A program made the translations under genes and the position numbers. Source: Gaiellasilicea sp037720595 (GTDB lineage: Bacteria > Actinomycetota > Thermoleophilia > Gaiellales > Gaiellaceae). Taken from it: DNA of 64,000 bases. Under the pieces are notes generated by a model. That model did no database searches. It saw only the letters and a program-made list of their open reading frames with translations, and was not told the DNA's origin. The DNA lies in assembly GCA_037720595.1 (NCBI GenBank), contig JBBJLW010000014.1, positions 10,296 to 74,295 of the forward strand, given 5' to 3'. Position 1 is the stretch's first letter; each line of letters begins with the position of its first letter. Positions 24,028-32,690 of the stretch are shown in pieces.

Positions 24028-26749
24028 AGGAGTCGAACTCGACGCGACCGTCGGCCACTGCGCGCGCGAGCTCGGTTCGGGAGCGGAGCTCGAGCTTGCG
24101 GTAGATCCGCGTCAGGTGCGCCTCCACGGTGGCGACAGTCGTGAACAGCTCGGCCGCGACCTCCCTGTTCGTCCGCCCGGCTGCGACGAGCGCCGCCACG
24201 CGGCTCTCGGCGGCCGTCAGCGAGTCATCCCGACGGGGACGCGGGCGTGCCCGTCTCAACTCGTCCAGTGCCCGTCTCCGCCAGGGCTCGGCTCGCAACT
24301 CGCCGAAGATCGATGCGGCACGCTCGAGTGCGGCGGCCGCCTCGGTGCGCGTGCCTGCCCGGCGAAGCGCATTCCCCTCGACGAGGAGGGCCAGCGCGAG
24401 CTCCCACTGCGCGCCGATGGTCTCGAACCCGCCACGGCTCTCTGCGAGCCGCGCGAGCGAGGTGTCGAGGTCGCCAGCGGCCAGCAGCACGGAGCCGCGG
24501 CAAAGCCCGGACGCGGCGGACGCCCAGGGGTGGTCGCCCTTCGCTGCCCGGGCTTCGAGCCGGGCCGTCAACCGGTCTGCCTCTTCGACTCGTCCAGCTT
24601 CGACCAACGCAAGCACCGCATCGGGAATGGCTGCGAGGACTCGCTCACCGTACGCGCCGAGGCGCTCGGTGAGACCCGCCAGGCCCAACAGCCGGTCGGT
24701 GGCTCGCCCCAGGTCGCCCGCACCGAGCGCGACGAGGCCGACGGTGTAGTCGGCGGTCGCGGCGATCACCGGGACACCAACGGCGAACGGAGACGCGGCG
24801 ATCTCTGCGGCGTCGGCAAGCGCTGACGGATCGCCCCGTCGACCCCGCACCAGAGCCCGCACCTCGAGCGCGGCGATGCGCCAGTAGTCGCGTGCATCCT
24901 CGAGTGCTTCTTCGAGCCGTCGCTCGGCTTCGTCCCACCGACCTCGCCGGAGCTCGAGCTCTCCGCGGAACACACCGAGCCGCATCAAGGCGCCCTCGTC
25001 GCCGTGGCGTTGCGCCTCCTCGCGCTCGCACTCCAGCAGCTCCTCGGCCCTCGCGAAGTCGCCCCGCCACCAGAGTTGGTGCGCGAAGGCGCTTCGCGGC
25101 TCGCGGTCGCCGGGGAGCGTCCGGATGCGATCGCCGATCTCGACCGCCCTGACGAAGAAGTGCTCGCCCCGCGGGTCGCCCGCCAGGGCGCAGATCAGGC
25201 CGGCCGCCGTCAGGACGGTCGTCAGCGTCCCCTCGTCACCGAGTGGCTCAGCCAGGTCGACCGCCGCGACCGCCTCGAGGAGCGCGGGCTCGATGTCTCC
25301 GAGCCAGGCGCCGCGCTGCCAGGCGAGAGTGGAAAGAGCACGTGCCGCCAGGCGAGCGTCGGCGTGCTGCTCGGCGACCGCCTCCTCACAGAGCGCCACA
25401 GCCTCCTCGGGGTCCGAAGCGTGGAGCGCGCGGTGGCTCAGCGCGCGCGCCCGAGCGGTGCCGCGGACGCCGCTCGCCAGCACCTCGTCGACGCGGGCTC
25501 GCGCGCCCGGCTCGTCCGCGGCGACGTAGAGGTACTCGGCTTCGGCGAGCGTTCGCTCCACCATGGCCTCCATGTCCTCGGCGGGAGTCAGCCGCCGAGC
25601 ATGAGCGGCGAGCTCGGAAGCGAACTCGCTTGCGCCGCGGAGAAACGCGGCGTGCGCTGCCTCGTCGAGCAACGCCGCCACCTCCCGATCGGGCTCCCCA
25701 GTCGCAAGCGCCAGATGGCGGGCGCGCTCCTCGATGCCGCTCGCCCGCTCGGCGGCCCGCCTGTGCACCGCACGTCGCCTGCCCGTTGGCAGGCGCTCAT
25801 ACGCACCGGCCGCCAGGAGCGGGTGCGCGAAGCGCACCTCGCCCTCGCGCTCGATCAGCACCCCAGCCGTGAGCGCCGAGTCGAGCGCGGCCTCGTCCGG
25901 GAAGTCCACGACACGAGCCGGGCCGAGCACCGCCGCGAGCTCGACGGCCGAGACGGCCGCTTGCGGCATCGCCTCCAGACGTCGCTCAACGACCTCTCGG
26001 AGCGAGGTCGGCAGGACTTCGCCAGGCGCGCGCGCCAGCTCCAGCGCGAAGAACGGGTTGCCGCCCGAGCGCTCGTGCATGCGCAGGACGATGCGGCGTG
26101 ACATCTGCTGGTCGACCCGTGCGCGCAACAGGTGTCCGAGCGCGCCGGCACTCAGGCCGGCGAGGTGCAGCTCGAGTGACCGGTCGCGCAGCGGGTCGGC
26201 GAGCTCGAGCGGATCATGGTGGCCGTCCCGCCGGGAGAGGACAAAGCCAATCGGCTCTTCCTCGAGCCGCCGGGCCGCGTAGGCGAGGGCCCGTGCGGAC
26301 GCGGCGTCGAGCCACTGCACGTCGTCGATCCCGACCACCACCGGCGACCGCCTGGCGAGCGCCCGGAGGGCGCCGAGCGTGCCGCGCGCAGCTGCGAGCG
26401 GATCCGCTCGTTCCGACTCGTCGCGCAGGAGGAGCGCGGCCGCGAGCGCTCGCCCCAACGGCTCGGAGAGCTCCTCGAGCAGCGGTTCGGCGACCTCCGC
26501 GAGCAGATCCGTCAGGCCGGCATAGCCGAGCCGTAGCTCCGCCTCCACCGGCCGGGTCAGGAGCACGAGTGCGCCCGTCTCGCGCGCCCGCTCGACCGCG
26601 GCGGTCCAGACGCTCGTCTTGCCGATGCCGGGCTCGCCGGCCACGACCAGCCCGGAGGGCCCGCTGGACAGCAGCTCGAGCCACTCCGCGACCTGTTCGA
26701 GCTCCGGCTCGCGGCCGACGATCTCCATCGAACCCAACGCTGCCGCCAT
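24026..26749 (-). CDS. Large LuxR-family (LAL/MalT-like) ATPase regulator
   Basis: This 907-residue regulator has an N-terminal AAA-type ATPase: IVGREPELEQVAEWL, Walker A AGEPGIGKTSVW near residue 37, and Walker B VVVGIDDVQWLD. A long TPR-like helical region (about residues 300-820) follows, then a C-terminal LuxR helix-turn-helix (TAAESRVAALVAAGRTNREV, then ATVEAHLTRIYRKLELRSR). Proteins of this class integrate a ligand or protein signal through the TPR region and ATP state. Starts at 26749 or 26728 (MEIVGREPEL) are both possible. The two flanking genes carry a common upstream motif and are its likely targets. Confidence 0.93.
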   Translation of the reverse strand: MAAALGSMEIVGREPELEQVAEWLELLSSGPSGLVVAGEPGIGKTSVWTAAVERARETGALVLLTRPVEAELRLGYAGLTDLLAEVAEPLLEELSEPLGRALAAALLLRDESERADPLAAARGTLGALRALARRSPVVVGIDDVQWLDAASARALAYAARRLEEEPIGFVLSRRDGHHDPLELADPLRDRSLELHLAGLSAGALGHLLRARVDQQMSRRIVLRMHERSGGNPFFALELARAPGEVLPTSLREVVERRLEAMPQAAVSAVELAAVLGPARVVDFPDEAALDSALTAGVLIEREGEVRFAHPLLAAGAYERLPTGRRRAVHRRAAERASGIEERARHLALATGEPDREVAALLDEAAHAAFLRGASEFASELAAHARRLTPAEDMEAMVERTLAEAEYLYVAADEPGARARVDEVLASGVRGTARARALSHRALHASDPEEAVALCEEAVAEQHADARLAARALSTLAWQRGAWLGDIEPALLEAVAAVDLAEPLGDEGTLTTVLTAAGLICALAGDPRGEHFFVRAVEIGDRIRTLPGDREPRSAFAHQLWWRGDFARAEELLECEREEAQRHGDEGALMRLGVFRGELELRRGRWDEAERRLEEALEDARDYWRIAALEVRALVRGRRGDPSALADAAEIAASPFAVGVPVIAATADYTVGLVALGAGDLGRATDRLLGLAGLTERLGAYGERVLAAIPDAVLALVEAGRVEEADRLTARLEARAAKGDHPWASAASGLCRGSVLLAAGDLDTSLARLAESRGGFETIGAQWELALALLVEGNALRRAGTRTEAAAALERAASIFGELRAEPWRRRALDELRRARPRPRRDDSLTAAESRVAALVAAGRTNREVAAELFTTVATVEAHLTRIYRKLELRSRTELARAVADGRVEFDS

Positions 26750-26767
26750 CGCTCGAAGGATACGCCC

Positions 26768-26792
26768 GAACTGTCGGGTTTCCCCCGACGCG
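26768..26792 (+). promoter_or_regulatory. Shared LuxR-flanking motif, right copy
   Basis: GAACTGTCGGGTTTCCCCC followed by GACGCG lies 54-79 bp upstream of the secreted-protein ATG at 26847, in the divergent gap with the LuxR gene. It differs from the left copy at three positions. GTCGGG (26773-26778) and CCCGAC (26784-26789) form an inverted repeat with a 5-bp spacer. Confidence 0.6.
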
Positions 26793-26846
26793 GGCCGTCT
26801 CTGCGGGGTCGAGACTCGACGTGCCAGCTAACAGGGGAAGGATCTC

Positions 26847-27374
26847 ATGAAGAAGCTCACAGGTTTCGCGCTCTCCGGACTCATGCTCATCGTCGCGGCT
26901 GCAGTGCTCGTCGCCCCGGCGCTCAGCGGCGACGGCCCGCTTCCGCCGGAGCTCCAGGAGGTTCGCTCGGCGGTCGCCCGCTATCACAGCTTCGAGCAGG
27001 CCGAGCGGGACGGCTACACCGTCGCGGGAGAGCCGTGCGTCGTCTTGCCGGCTGGAACGATGGGGATCCACGCGGTCAATCCGGCGCTCCTTGCCGACGG
27101 CACGATCGATCCGCTCAAGCCGGACATCCTGCTCTATATCCCGAAAGGCGGCGGCAAGCTCGAGCTCGTCGGCGTCGAGTACTGGAAGGCCGACGCGGAC
27201 CAGAACCTCGGCACCGATGCTGATCGGCCGTCGCTCTTCGGGCGGGGATTCGACGGGCCGATGCCGGGTCACAACCCGACGATGCCGATCCACTACGACC
27301 TCCACGTGTGGGTCGCGGAGATCAACCCGAGCGGGGTGTTCGCGCTGGGCAATCCTGCGCTCTCCTGCTCGTAG
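26847..27374 (+). CDS. Secreted protein of unknown function
   Basis: This 175-residue protein has a clear signal peptide (MKKLTGFALSGLMLIVAAAV, cleavage near APALSG). The mature part has two Cys (EPCVVLPAG and ALSCS at the C-terminus) that could form a disulfide, a conserved-looking MGIHAVNPALLADGTIDPLK region and HYDLHVWVAEINPSGVFA. Similar proteins occur as secreted hypotheticals in Actinobacteria. ATG at 26847 follows GGGGAAGGA. It is divergent from the LuxR regulator and carries the shared motif in its promoter. Confidence 0.8.
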   Translation: MKKLTGFALSGLMLIVAAAVLVAPALSGDGPLPPELQEVRSAVARYHSFEQAERDGYTVAGEPCVVLPAGTMGIHAVNPALLADGTIDPLKPDILLYIPKGGGKLELVGVEYWKADADQNLGTDADRPSLFGRGFDGPMPGHNPTMPIHYDLHVWVAEINPSGVFALGNPALSCS

Positions 27375-27440
27375 CACGCCGCGGTCGCGAGAGGCCGCCG
27401 GCGACCGGGCGGCCCGTTCCGGACACGCCATCACCGCAGA

Positions 27441-27473
27441 AGGGGGCGCGCGGGCAGTCCGCGCGCCCCCTTT
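27441..27473. terminator. GC-rich hairpin with T run
   Basis: A perfect 13-bp stem pairs 27441-27453 with 27459-27471 around GCAGT and ends in TTT. It follows the secreted-protein gene and also lies just past the stop of the convergent Ig-like gene, so it may serve both. Confidence 0.85.
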
Positions 27474-27482
27474 GCGCAGGAG

Positions 27483-28478
27483 CTACCGGACGAAGGTCCG
27501 GCGGGCGGGCAGGCTCGTGAGCCCCGAGGTGTCGCGGGCGCGGAGCGTGATCGTGTAGCGACCCGGGCCGCGGAACCGCGTGGCCGGGAGCCAGTTACGG
27601 GTGTAGACGCCGCAAGGCCGCGGCGGTACGAGCGTCGTGAAGCGCCGCGTGAAGGAAGCGACGTTCGGGCGCGAGTCGGTTGCGAGGACGGTCAGGTTCT
27701 TGGCCGTGTCGTCACAGATCCGGAATCGCGCGTAGACGCGGGCGCCGGTGAAGCGAACCGAGAGGATCGTGAGCGTCGGCCGGCGGTTGGTGATCGTGAC
27801 TGCCGGTGCGACGATGGCGGTGATCGCCGAGGTGGCCGTCGCGGAGCCCTTCGAGTTGCGCGCGGTCACCATGACCCGAAGTCGGTAGCCGAGATCGGCG
27901 ACCCGGACGAGATAGGTCTTCGTGGTCGCCGAGACGTTCGAGCAGGTCGCGACGTCGGTGTCGCAGCGCTGCCACTGGTAGGTGTAGCTGTCCGGGTTGC
28001 CCGACCAGCTGCCCTCGTTCGCGGTCAAGGTCTGGCCGACCTTCGGCGTCCCGGTGATCGTGGGAGGCTCGGTGTTCTTCGGACCCGCGGCCGTGGAGCC
28101 CGCCGGGGTGATCGCCGTCGTCTGAGCCGACTCCGCGGCGTTGGAACCGTCGGCGTTGGTGGCGGTGACCCGAACTCGGATTGTCCGGCCCGCGTCGGCG
28201 CCGACGAGCGTGTAGGTCTTCTGGGTGCCGTTGGCGACGCTGGCACACTGGTTTCCGCCCCCGTTACAGCGCAACCACTGATAAGCAAACGAGGACGGGC
28301 TGTTCGTCCAAGTCCCGTTGCTCGCGGTCAGGGTCTGACCCACCTGGGTCGTCCCAGAGATCGTCGGCGGCGCTGTGTTCACGGGCGCAGCCGCGATCGC
28401 GGCCTGCGCCACTCCCGTCGCGACGAGCGCGATGAGGAGGACGAGCAGCGATCCTCTTCCTCGGATTAGCTTCGTCAT
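27483..28478 (-). CDS. Secreted Ig-like repeat protein
   Basis: This protein of about 331 residues has an N-terminal signal segment (GSLLVLLIALVATGVAQAA) and two tandem Ig-like repeats. Each repeat begins NTAPPTISGTTQVGQTLTA or NTEPPTITGTPKVGQTLTA and contains YQWLRC or YQWQRC and TYTLVGADAGRTIRVRVTA-type strands. A C-terminal beta domain of about 100 residues follows (TLTILSVRFTGARVYARFR). These repeats are typical of actinobacterial surface or exported proteins with binding roles. ATG at 28478 is chosen for the GGAGG site 7 nt upstream. No anchor motif is visible. Confidence 0.82.
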   Translation of the reverse strand: MTKLIRGRGSLLVLLIALVATGVAQAAIAAAPVNTAPPTISGTTQVGQTLTASNGTWTNSPSSFAYQWLRCNGGGNQCASVANGTQKTYTLVGADAGRTIRVRVTATNADGSNAAESAQTTAITPAGSTAAGPKNTEPPTITGTPKVGQTLTANEGSWSGNPDSYTYQWQRCDTDVATCSNVSATTKTYLVRVADLGYRLRVMVTARNSKGSATATSAITAIVAPAVTITNRRPTLTILSVRFTGARVYARFRICDDTAKNLTVLATDSRPNVASFTRRFTTLVPPRPCGVYTRNWLPATRFRGPGRYTITLRARDTSGLTSLPARRTFVR

Positions 28479-28641
28479 CTCAGCCTCCATGCTTCGGATT
28501 TCCTCGATCCGCCCGCGCTCGGCGCGAACGGCACAGATCAAACGCCCTCCAGAACGACACTCCGTTCGTCGTCTCCGTCGAGCACTCCTCCGAGGATGTA
28601 GATGCGGAAGCGGCGAGATCTTGCGTGGTTTCCAAGAACGC

Positions 28642-29502
28642 TTACACGTCGTCGATCTCCTTCGCCGCGACGTGATCAGGGAACCGGCCGCACTCGACCG
28701 GGTACGAGCCGACGACGACGAGCCGTCGTGTCATCGCCCGAACCTCGGCGAGTGCCAGATGCACCTCGTCGTCGAGCGGATGCCCGGCGAGGACTGCGTC
28801 GAAGCGGTAGCGCCACGCCGAGCAGCGGATCGGGCGAGAGACGAGCTGGAGCAGGTCGATGCCATGCCGCGCGAACGGCTCGAGCGCGCGATGTAGGGCG
28901 CCCGGCCGATGATCGGTCACGAACGAGAACGCCGTCCGGAACGGCAGCCCGTTCCGGTCGATGCGCGTCCAGGTCGCGATCGAGACGAAGCGGGTGAACG
29001 CCTCCGGGTGGTCGCCGACGTCGGCCTCGAGCACGGTCAGCCCGTACAGCTCGGCCGCGCGATCGCTGGCTATTGCCGCGTCTCCTTCGACCCCACTCTC
29101 GGCGACATGCTTGGCGGCGTCCGCGGTGGTCGGCATCGCGATCACGGTCGCGCCCGGAAGCCGCGCGAGCAGCTCGCGACACTGGTCGAGGGCGACCGGG
29201 TGCGAGTAGACGACCCGCACCGCGTCAGTCGGCAGCTCCGTCGCTCCCAGGAGGAGATGCCGGATCGGGAGCACGACTTGGCCCACGATCGAGAGCGGGG
29301 AATCCCACAGCAGATCGTGGGTCTCCGTCACGGGCCCGATCAGAGAACTCTCGATCGGCAGCACGCCGTACTCGACCTCGCGCGCGGCAACCGCGTCGGC
29401 GACTGCGCGAAACGAGGGAAGCGGCAACGGCACCTCACTCGGAAAGAGCGTGGCGCAGGCAACCGCGCTGTGCGCGCCCTCGCGGCCCGGATAAGCGATC
29501 AC
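28642..29502 (-). CDS. pheA: Prephenate dehydratase (PDT plus ACT domain)
   Basis: Converts prephenate to phenylpyruvate in phenylalanine synthesis. The protein of about 286 residues starts VIAYPGREGAHSAVA, contains GVLPIESSLIGPV and the catalytic Thr-Arg-Phe in EAFTRFVSIA, and ends with an ACT regulatory domain (RPGALHRALEPFARHGIDLL). The usual ESRP allosteric motif reads LVSRP here. GTG at 29502 is my start because it begins the first conserved strand; an in-frame GTG at 29610 would add 36 residues. It is divergent from the glucan phosphorylase gene. Confidence 0.9.
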   Translation of the reverse strand: MIAYPGREGAHSAVACATLFPSEVPLPLPSFRAVADAVAAREVEYGVLPIESSLIGPVTETHDLLWDSPLSIVGQVVLPIRHLLLGATELPTDAVRVVYSHPVALDQCRELLARLPGATVIAMPTTADAAKHVAESGVEGDAAIASDRAAELYGLTVLEADVGDHPEAFTRFVSIATWTRIDRNGLPFRTAFSFVTDHRPGALHRALEPFARHGIDLLQLVSRPIRCSAWRYRFDAVLAGHPLDDEVHLALAEVRAMTRRLVVVGSYPVECGRFPDHVAAKEIDDV

Positions 29503-29630
29503 AGCAGCACGAGCGAGTCCGTTGGCTGCGACCGCGATTCGGTAAGAAACGTCCCCACCATTCGCCCAGAGAGTAAGGCAGGGACTGAACCACACCCGCA
29601 ATCGGCCCACTCGCGGTAGTTTCCCCGCCT

Positions 29631-31346
29631 GTGTCGTACGCGACTGAAGAGGCCGTGAGCTGGTGGGGGCGCGCCGGAGATCGGGACGACGGTCTCCTAG
29701 TCGCCTACTTCAGCATGGAGTTCGGGCTGCACGAGCGGCTGCCGATCTACTCGGGCGGGCTCGGAGTGCTCGCGGGAGATCACCTCAAGGCGGCCGCCGA
29801 GCTCGGGATCCCGCTCGTCGGGGTCGGTCTTCTCTATCGCGGCGGCTACTTCCGGCAAGGCATCGACGCCGCCGGCCGGCAGACGGAGGACTACCAGCCG
29901 GTCGATCCCGAGCGAGCGGGGCTCGTGCGAGAGCCGGTCTCGGTCGAGGTCGACGTCGGCGGGACGACGATCGAGGCGGCGGTCTGGCGGAAGGACGTCG
30001 GCACGGGGTCGGAGACGGTGCCGCTCTATCTGCTCGAGGTCGACTGGCTCACCGACGCCCTCTATGGAGGTGATCGCGAGCACCGGATCGGCCAGGAGCT
30101 GCTGCTCGGCGTCGGCGGCATCCGGGCGCTCGCGGCGCTCGGGATCGAGCCGACCGTCTTCCACCTGAACGAAGGCCACTCCGCATTTCTCCAGATCGAG
30201 CGCGTTCGAGCGCTCGTCGCCGGCGGAATGGAGCTCGCGGAGGCGCTCGAGCACGTCCGCCGCTCCTCGATGTTCACGACCCACACGCCCGTGCCGGCCG
30301 GCAACGAGGTCTTCGACGAGGAGCTCGTGCTGCGCTATGTCGGGCCGCTGGCCGAGAAGGCCGGACTTGGATCAGAGGAGCTGCTCGCGCTCGGCCGCTT
30401 CGGAGACGAGCCCGGCTTCGGACTGACGCCACTCGCGCTCCGCCTCTCCGCCTCCGCAAACGGCGTGTCCGAGCTGCACGGCGAGGTGGCGCGCGAGATG
30501 TGGGCGTCGCTCTGGCCGGGTCGGGAGACGCCGATCGGACATGTGACGAACGGCGTCCACCTCGGCACCTGGCTCGATCCGGCACTGGCGGAGCTCCTTC
30601 GCTCCGCGGGCGTCCGCCCGGACTTGCCGCCCGACGAGGCAAGCTGGGAGGCGGCGCGGGCAACCGACCCGGATGCGCTCTGGCGGGTGCATGCGGCGGC
30701 GAAGGTGCGCCTCGCCGAGCGCGCTGGCATCGACCCCGACCTGCTCACGATCGGTTTCGCGCGCCGCTTCGCGACCTACAAGCGTGCCGGACTCGTCTTC
30801 TCGGACGTCGAGCGGCTGCTCGCGCTGCCGGTGCAGATCGTCGTCGCAGGCAAGGCGCACCCGGCCGACGTGCCCGGCAAGGACGTGATGCAGGAGATCA
30901 TCCGGCTCGCGCGCGACCCTCGCGCACAGGGTCGAATCGTCTTCCTCGAGAACTACGACATCGGGCTTGCCCGAACGCTCGTCCGCGGCTGCGACGTCTG
31001 GCTGAACACGCCACGGCGGCCGCTCGAGGCGTCGGGAACGAGTGGGATGAAGGCGGCCGTCAACGGAGTCCTCAACCTCTCCGTGCTCGACGGCTGGTGG
31101 GCCGAGGGCTACTCACCGGAGGTCGGTTGGGCGATCGAGGGCACCTCCGACGACGCCGACCTCGAGCAGCTCTACCGCCTGCTCGAGGAGGAGCTCGTGC
31201 CCACGTTCACGGAGAATCGCGAGCGCTGGGCGGAGCTGATGCAGGAGTCGATCGCCCGGCTCGCACCGCGCTTCTCGATGCACCGCGCGGTGATCGAGTA
31301 CGTCGAGCGCTACTACCTGCCGGCGTTGTCAGCCGGCGCAAGCTGA
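29631..31346 (+). CDS. glgP: Alpha-glucan (glycogen/maltodextrin) phosphorylase, short form
   Basis: GT35 enzyme that releases glucose-1-phosphate from glycogen or maltodextrins using pyridoxal phosphate. The 571-residue length fits the short bacterial/archaeal type rather than the ~830-residue form. Hallmarks are YFSMEFGLHERLPIYSGGLG at the N-terminus, VFHLNEGHSAF, FTTHTPVPAGNEVF, and the PLP/active-site block EASGTSGMKAAVNGVLN. The PLP Lys of this class lies in this C-terminal region. GTG at 29631 is used. Phosphate-dependent glycogen mobilisation is the likely role. Confidence 0.96.
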   Translation: MSYATEEAVSWWGRAGDRDDGLLVAYFSMEFGLHERLPIYSGGLGVLAGDHLKAAAELGIPLVGVGLLYRGGYFRQGIDAAGRQTEDYQPVDPERAGLVREPVSVEVDVGGTTIEAAVWRKDVGTGSETVPLYLLEVDWLTDALYGGDREHRIGQELLLGVGGIRALAALGIEPTVFHLNEGHSAFLQIERVRALVAGGMELAEALEHVRRSSMFTTHTPVPAGNEVFDEELVLRYVGPLAEKAGLGSEELLALGRFGDEPGFGLTPLALRLSASANGVSELHGEVAREMWASLWPGRETPIGHVTNGVHLGTWLDPALAELLRSAGVRPDLPPDEASWEAARATDPDALWRVHAAAKVRLAERAGIDPDLLTIGFARRFATYKRAGLVFSDVERLLALPVQIVVAGKAHPADVPGKDVMQEIIRLARDPRAQGRIVFLENYDIGLARTLVRGCDVWLNTPRRPLEASGTSGMKAAVNGVLNLSVLDGWWAEGYSPEVGWAIEGTSDDADLEQLYRLLEEELVPTFTENRERWAELMQESIARLAPRFSMHRAVIEYVERYYLPALSAGAS

Positions 31347-31370
31347 GCACCCGCGGACAGATGCTCAGCG

Positions 31371-31523
31371 CGCGAAGGCTCTGAAGGGGTCGGCGAGCGT
31401 CAGGACGACGACACCTTGGCGCAGCTCACGCCGCGAGAACGGGAGGTGCTCGGGCTGATGGCGGAGGGACGAACCAACGCCGGAATCGCCAAACAGCTCT
31501 GGCTGACGGAGAAGACTGTCGAG
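31371..31523 (+). pseudogene. LuxR/NarL HTH fragment of a response regulator
   Basis: An open stretch without a receiver domain reads LAQLTPREREVLGLMAEGRT then NAGIAKQLWLTEKTVEK, the start of a NarL-type LuxR helix-turn-helix, preceded by a linker VGERQDDDT typical of response regulators. After TVEK, where the family continues with HV and the recognition helix end, the sequence changes to unrelated codons at the 3' end of the small minus-strand gene. Both ends are therefore missing. Confidence 0.65.
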
Positions 31524-31535
31524 AAAAGCCGCGCG

Positions 31536-31742
31536 TCAACCCAGCGCGGCGAGCTCGGCTCGCGTCCGCTCGATTACCCGTTCCAGATCGGCGATCAGCC
31601 GCTCGTCGAGCGCGAGCTCCTCGGCACGGGACGACTTCAAGGTGACCTCGCAGGTTGCGAGCAGGATCGTGAGGACGGTCCGCTTCTGGTGCGCGTCGAT
31701 GGCGATGTGGTTCCTGTTACCGCCGGCCCGCGCCTCAAACAC
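31536..31742 (-). CDS. Hypothetical 68-residue protein
   Basis: GTG at 31742 opens a 68-codon frame with natural composition: FEARAGGNRNHIAIDAHQKR, then a Leu-rich stretch TVLTILLATCEVTL and an amphipathic helix LALDERLIADLERVIERTR. I do not recognise a family. It lies divergent from the next small gene across 31 bp and covers the breakpoint of the LuxR fragment, so it may have arrived with that rearrangement. It could be a chance frame. Confidence 0.45.
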   Translation of the reverse strand: MFEARAGGNRNHIAIDAHQKRTVLTILLATCEVTLKSSRAEELALDERLIADLERVIERTRAELAALG

Positions 31743-31773
31743 GGCGCCGGCCGCGAGGTACTACTGTGTTCTC

Positions 31774-32097
31774 GTGGATGCACGCGAGAAGCGGATGGCG
31801 GAGAACGAGGCGCTGTTCCGCGAGGTGAACGAGCGTGTGCAGGACGCCGCCGAGCACGGTGGCGGCGACTACGCGTATTTCTGCGAGTGCGCGAACGTCG
31901 ATTGCACCTTCCGGATCATCCTCTCGCCCGCAGCCTACGAGGCGATTCGCGGGGATCCGAAGCAGTTCCTCGTCCTCCCGAATCACTACACACCCGAGGT
32001 CGAAGATCTCGTCGCCGCGCACGGTACGCACTGGATCGTGCGCAAGGACGGCGAGGCGGGCGAGTACGTCGAGAAGCTCAATCCCCGCACGCGGTAA
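31774..32097 (+). CDS. Small conserved hypothetical protein (FCECAN motif)
   Basis: This 107-residue protein contains FLREVN-type helix REVNERVQDAAEHG followed by AYFCECANVDCTFRIILS, with three Cys in a CxCxxxxC pattern, and FLVLPNHYTPEVEDLVAAHG. Similar small proteins occur in Thermoleophilia genomes; no function is known, but the Cys pattern could bind metal. GTG at 31774 or ATG at 31795 may be the start. Confidence 0.65.
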   Translation: MDAREKRMAENEALFREVNERVQDAAEHGGGDYAYFCECANVDCTFRIILSPAAYEAIRGDPKQFLVLPNHYTPEVEDLVAAHGTHWIVRKDGEAGEYVEKLNPRTR

Positions 32098-32189
32098 ACG
32101 AGCGCGACCGGCGCCGTGAGCCTCGTGGTCAGGCTACCCTCGACGTCGCTCCTTCTCGACTGAGTCAGGCTCCGACAACGATTAGCCAG

Positions 32190-32446
32190 AGCCGCTTCGA
32201 TCCGCGTGCCGGCGCCACGAGGACTGTGGATGCGCAACGTCCCGCCCTGGGCCTCGACCCGGTCGCTCAGACCCATCAGCCCGGTTCCCTCTGCCACCGT
32301 TGCTCCGCCCACACCGTCGTCGGCGACCACCAACCTCAGCTCTCCGTCCGCAACGACCGCTCGGACACGAACATTCGACGGCGACCCGTGCTTGACGGCG
32401 TTCGTGACCGCTTCGCAGACGACGAAGTACGCGGCCCGCGGCCCGC
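32190..32446 (-). pseudogene. C-terminal ATPase fragment of a sensor histidine kinase
   Basis: On the minus strand from about 32446 the sequence reads AAYFVVCEAVTNAVKHGSPS (HATPase N-box), then LRLVVADDGVGGA (G1 box), GLMGLSDRVEAQGGTL (G2 box) and GAGTRIEAAL. This is the end of a NarL-partner histidine kinase. The sensor, dimerisation and phospho-His regions are absent: upstream of 32446 the DNA is an unrelated plus-strand fragment. The kinase is therefore a remnant. Confidence 0.7.
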
Positions 32447-32632
32447 GTCGAGAACGGGATTCTCGGAACCTTCGGCTTCGACGAGAGCGGGGACGTCGAG
32501 CCGAGCTCGATCACGATCCTCCGGGTGAAGACCGGCGGCGAGGGCATGTCCCGAGCGGCGGCCGACTTCGCGGACGGCGCAGTTGTCGATCGAGTGCTCA
32601 CGCCGCCGGCACGGCTCGTGGACGGCGAGTAG
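32447..32632 (+). pseudogene. C-terminal fragment of a branched-chain amino acid ABC substrate-binding protein
   Basis: The open frame ending at TAG 32630-32632 reads GILGTFGFDESGDVEPSSIT and then ILRVKTGGEG, resembling the last strands of Leu/Ile/Val-type periplasmic binding proteins (the GxxxFDxxGD motif). Only about 60 codons remain, with no start or signal peptide. It abuts the histidine kinase fragment at about 32446. The assignment rests on one motif and is tentative. Confidence 0.5.
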
Positions 32633-32690
32633 CGGTTCGCGTGCAGCTCCACCGGCGCACCCCGCGGCGAACCGGCATTCCGAACGGGGT

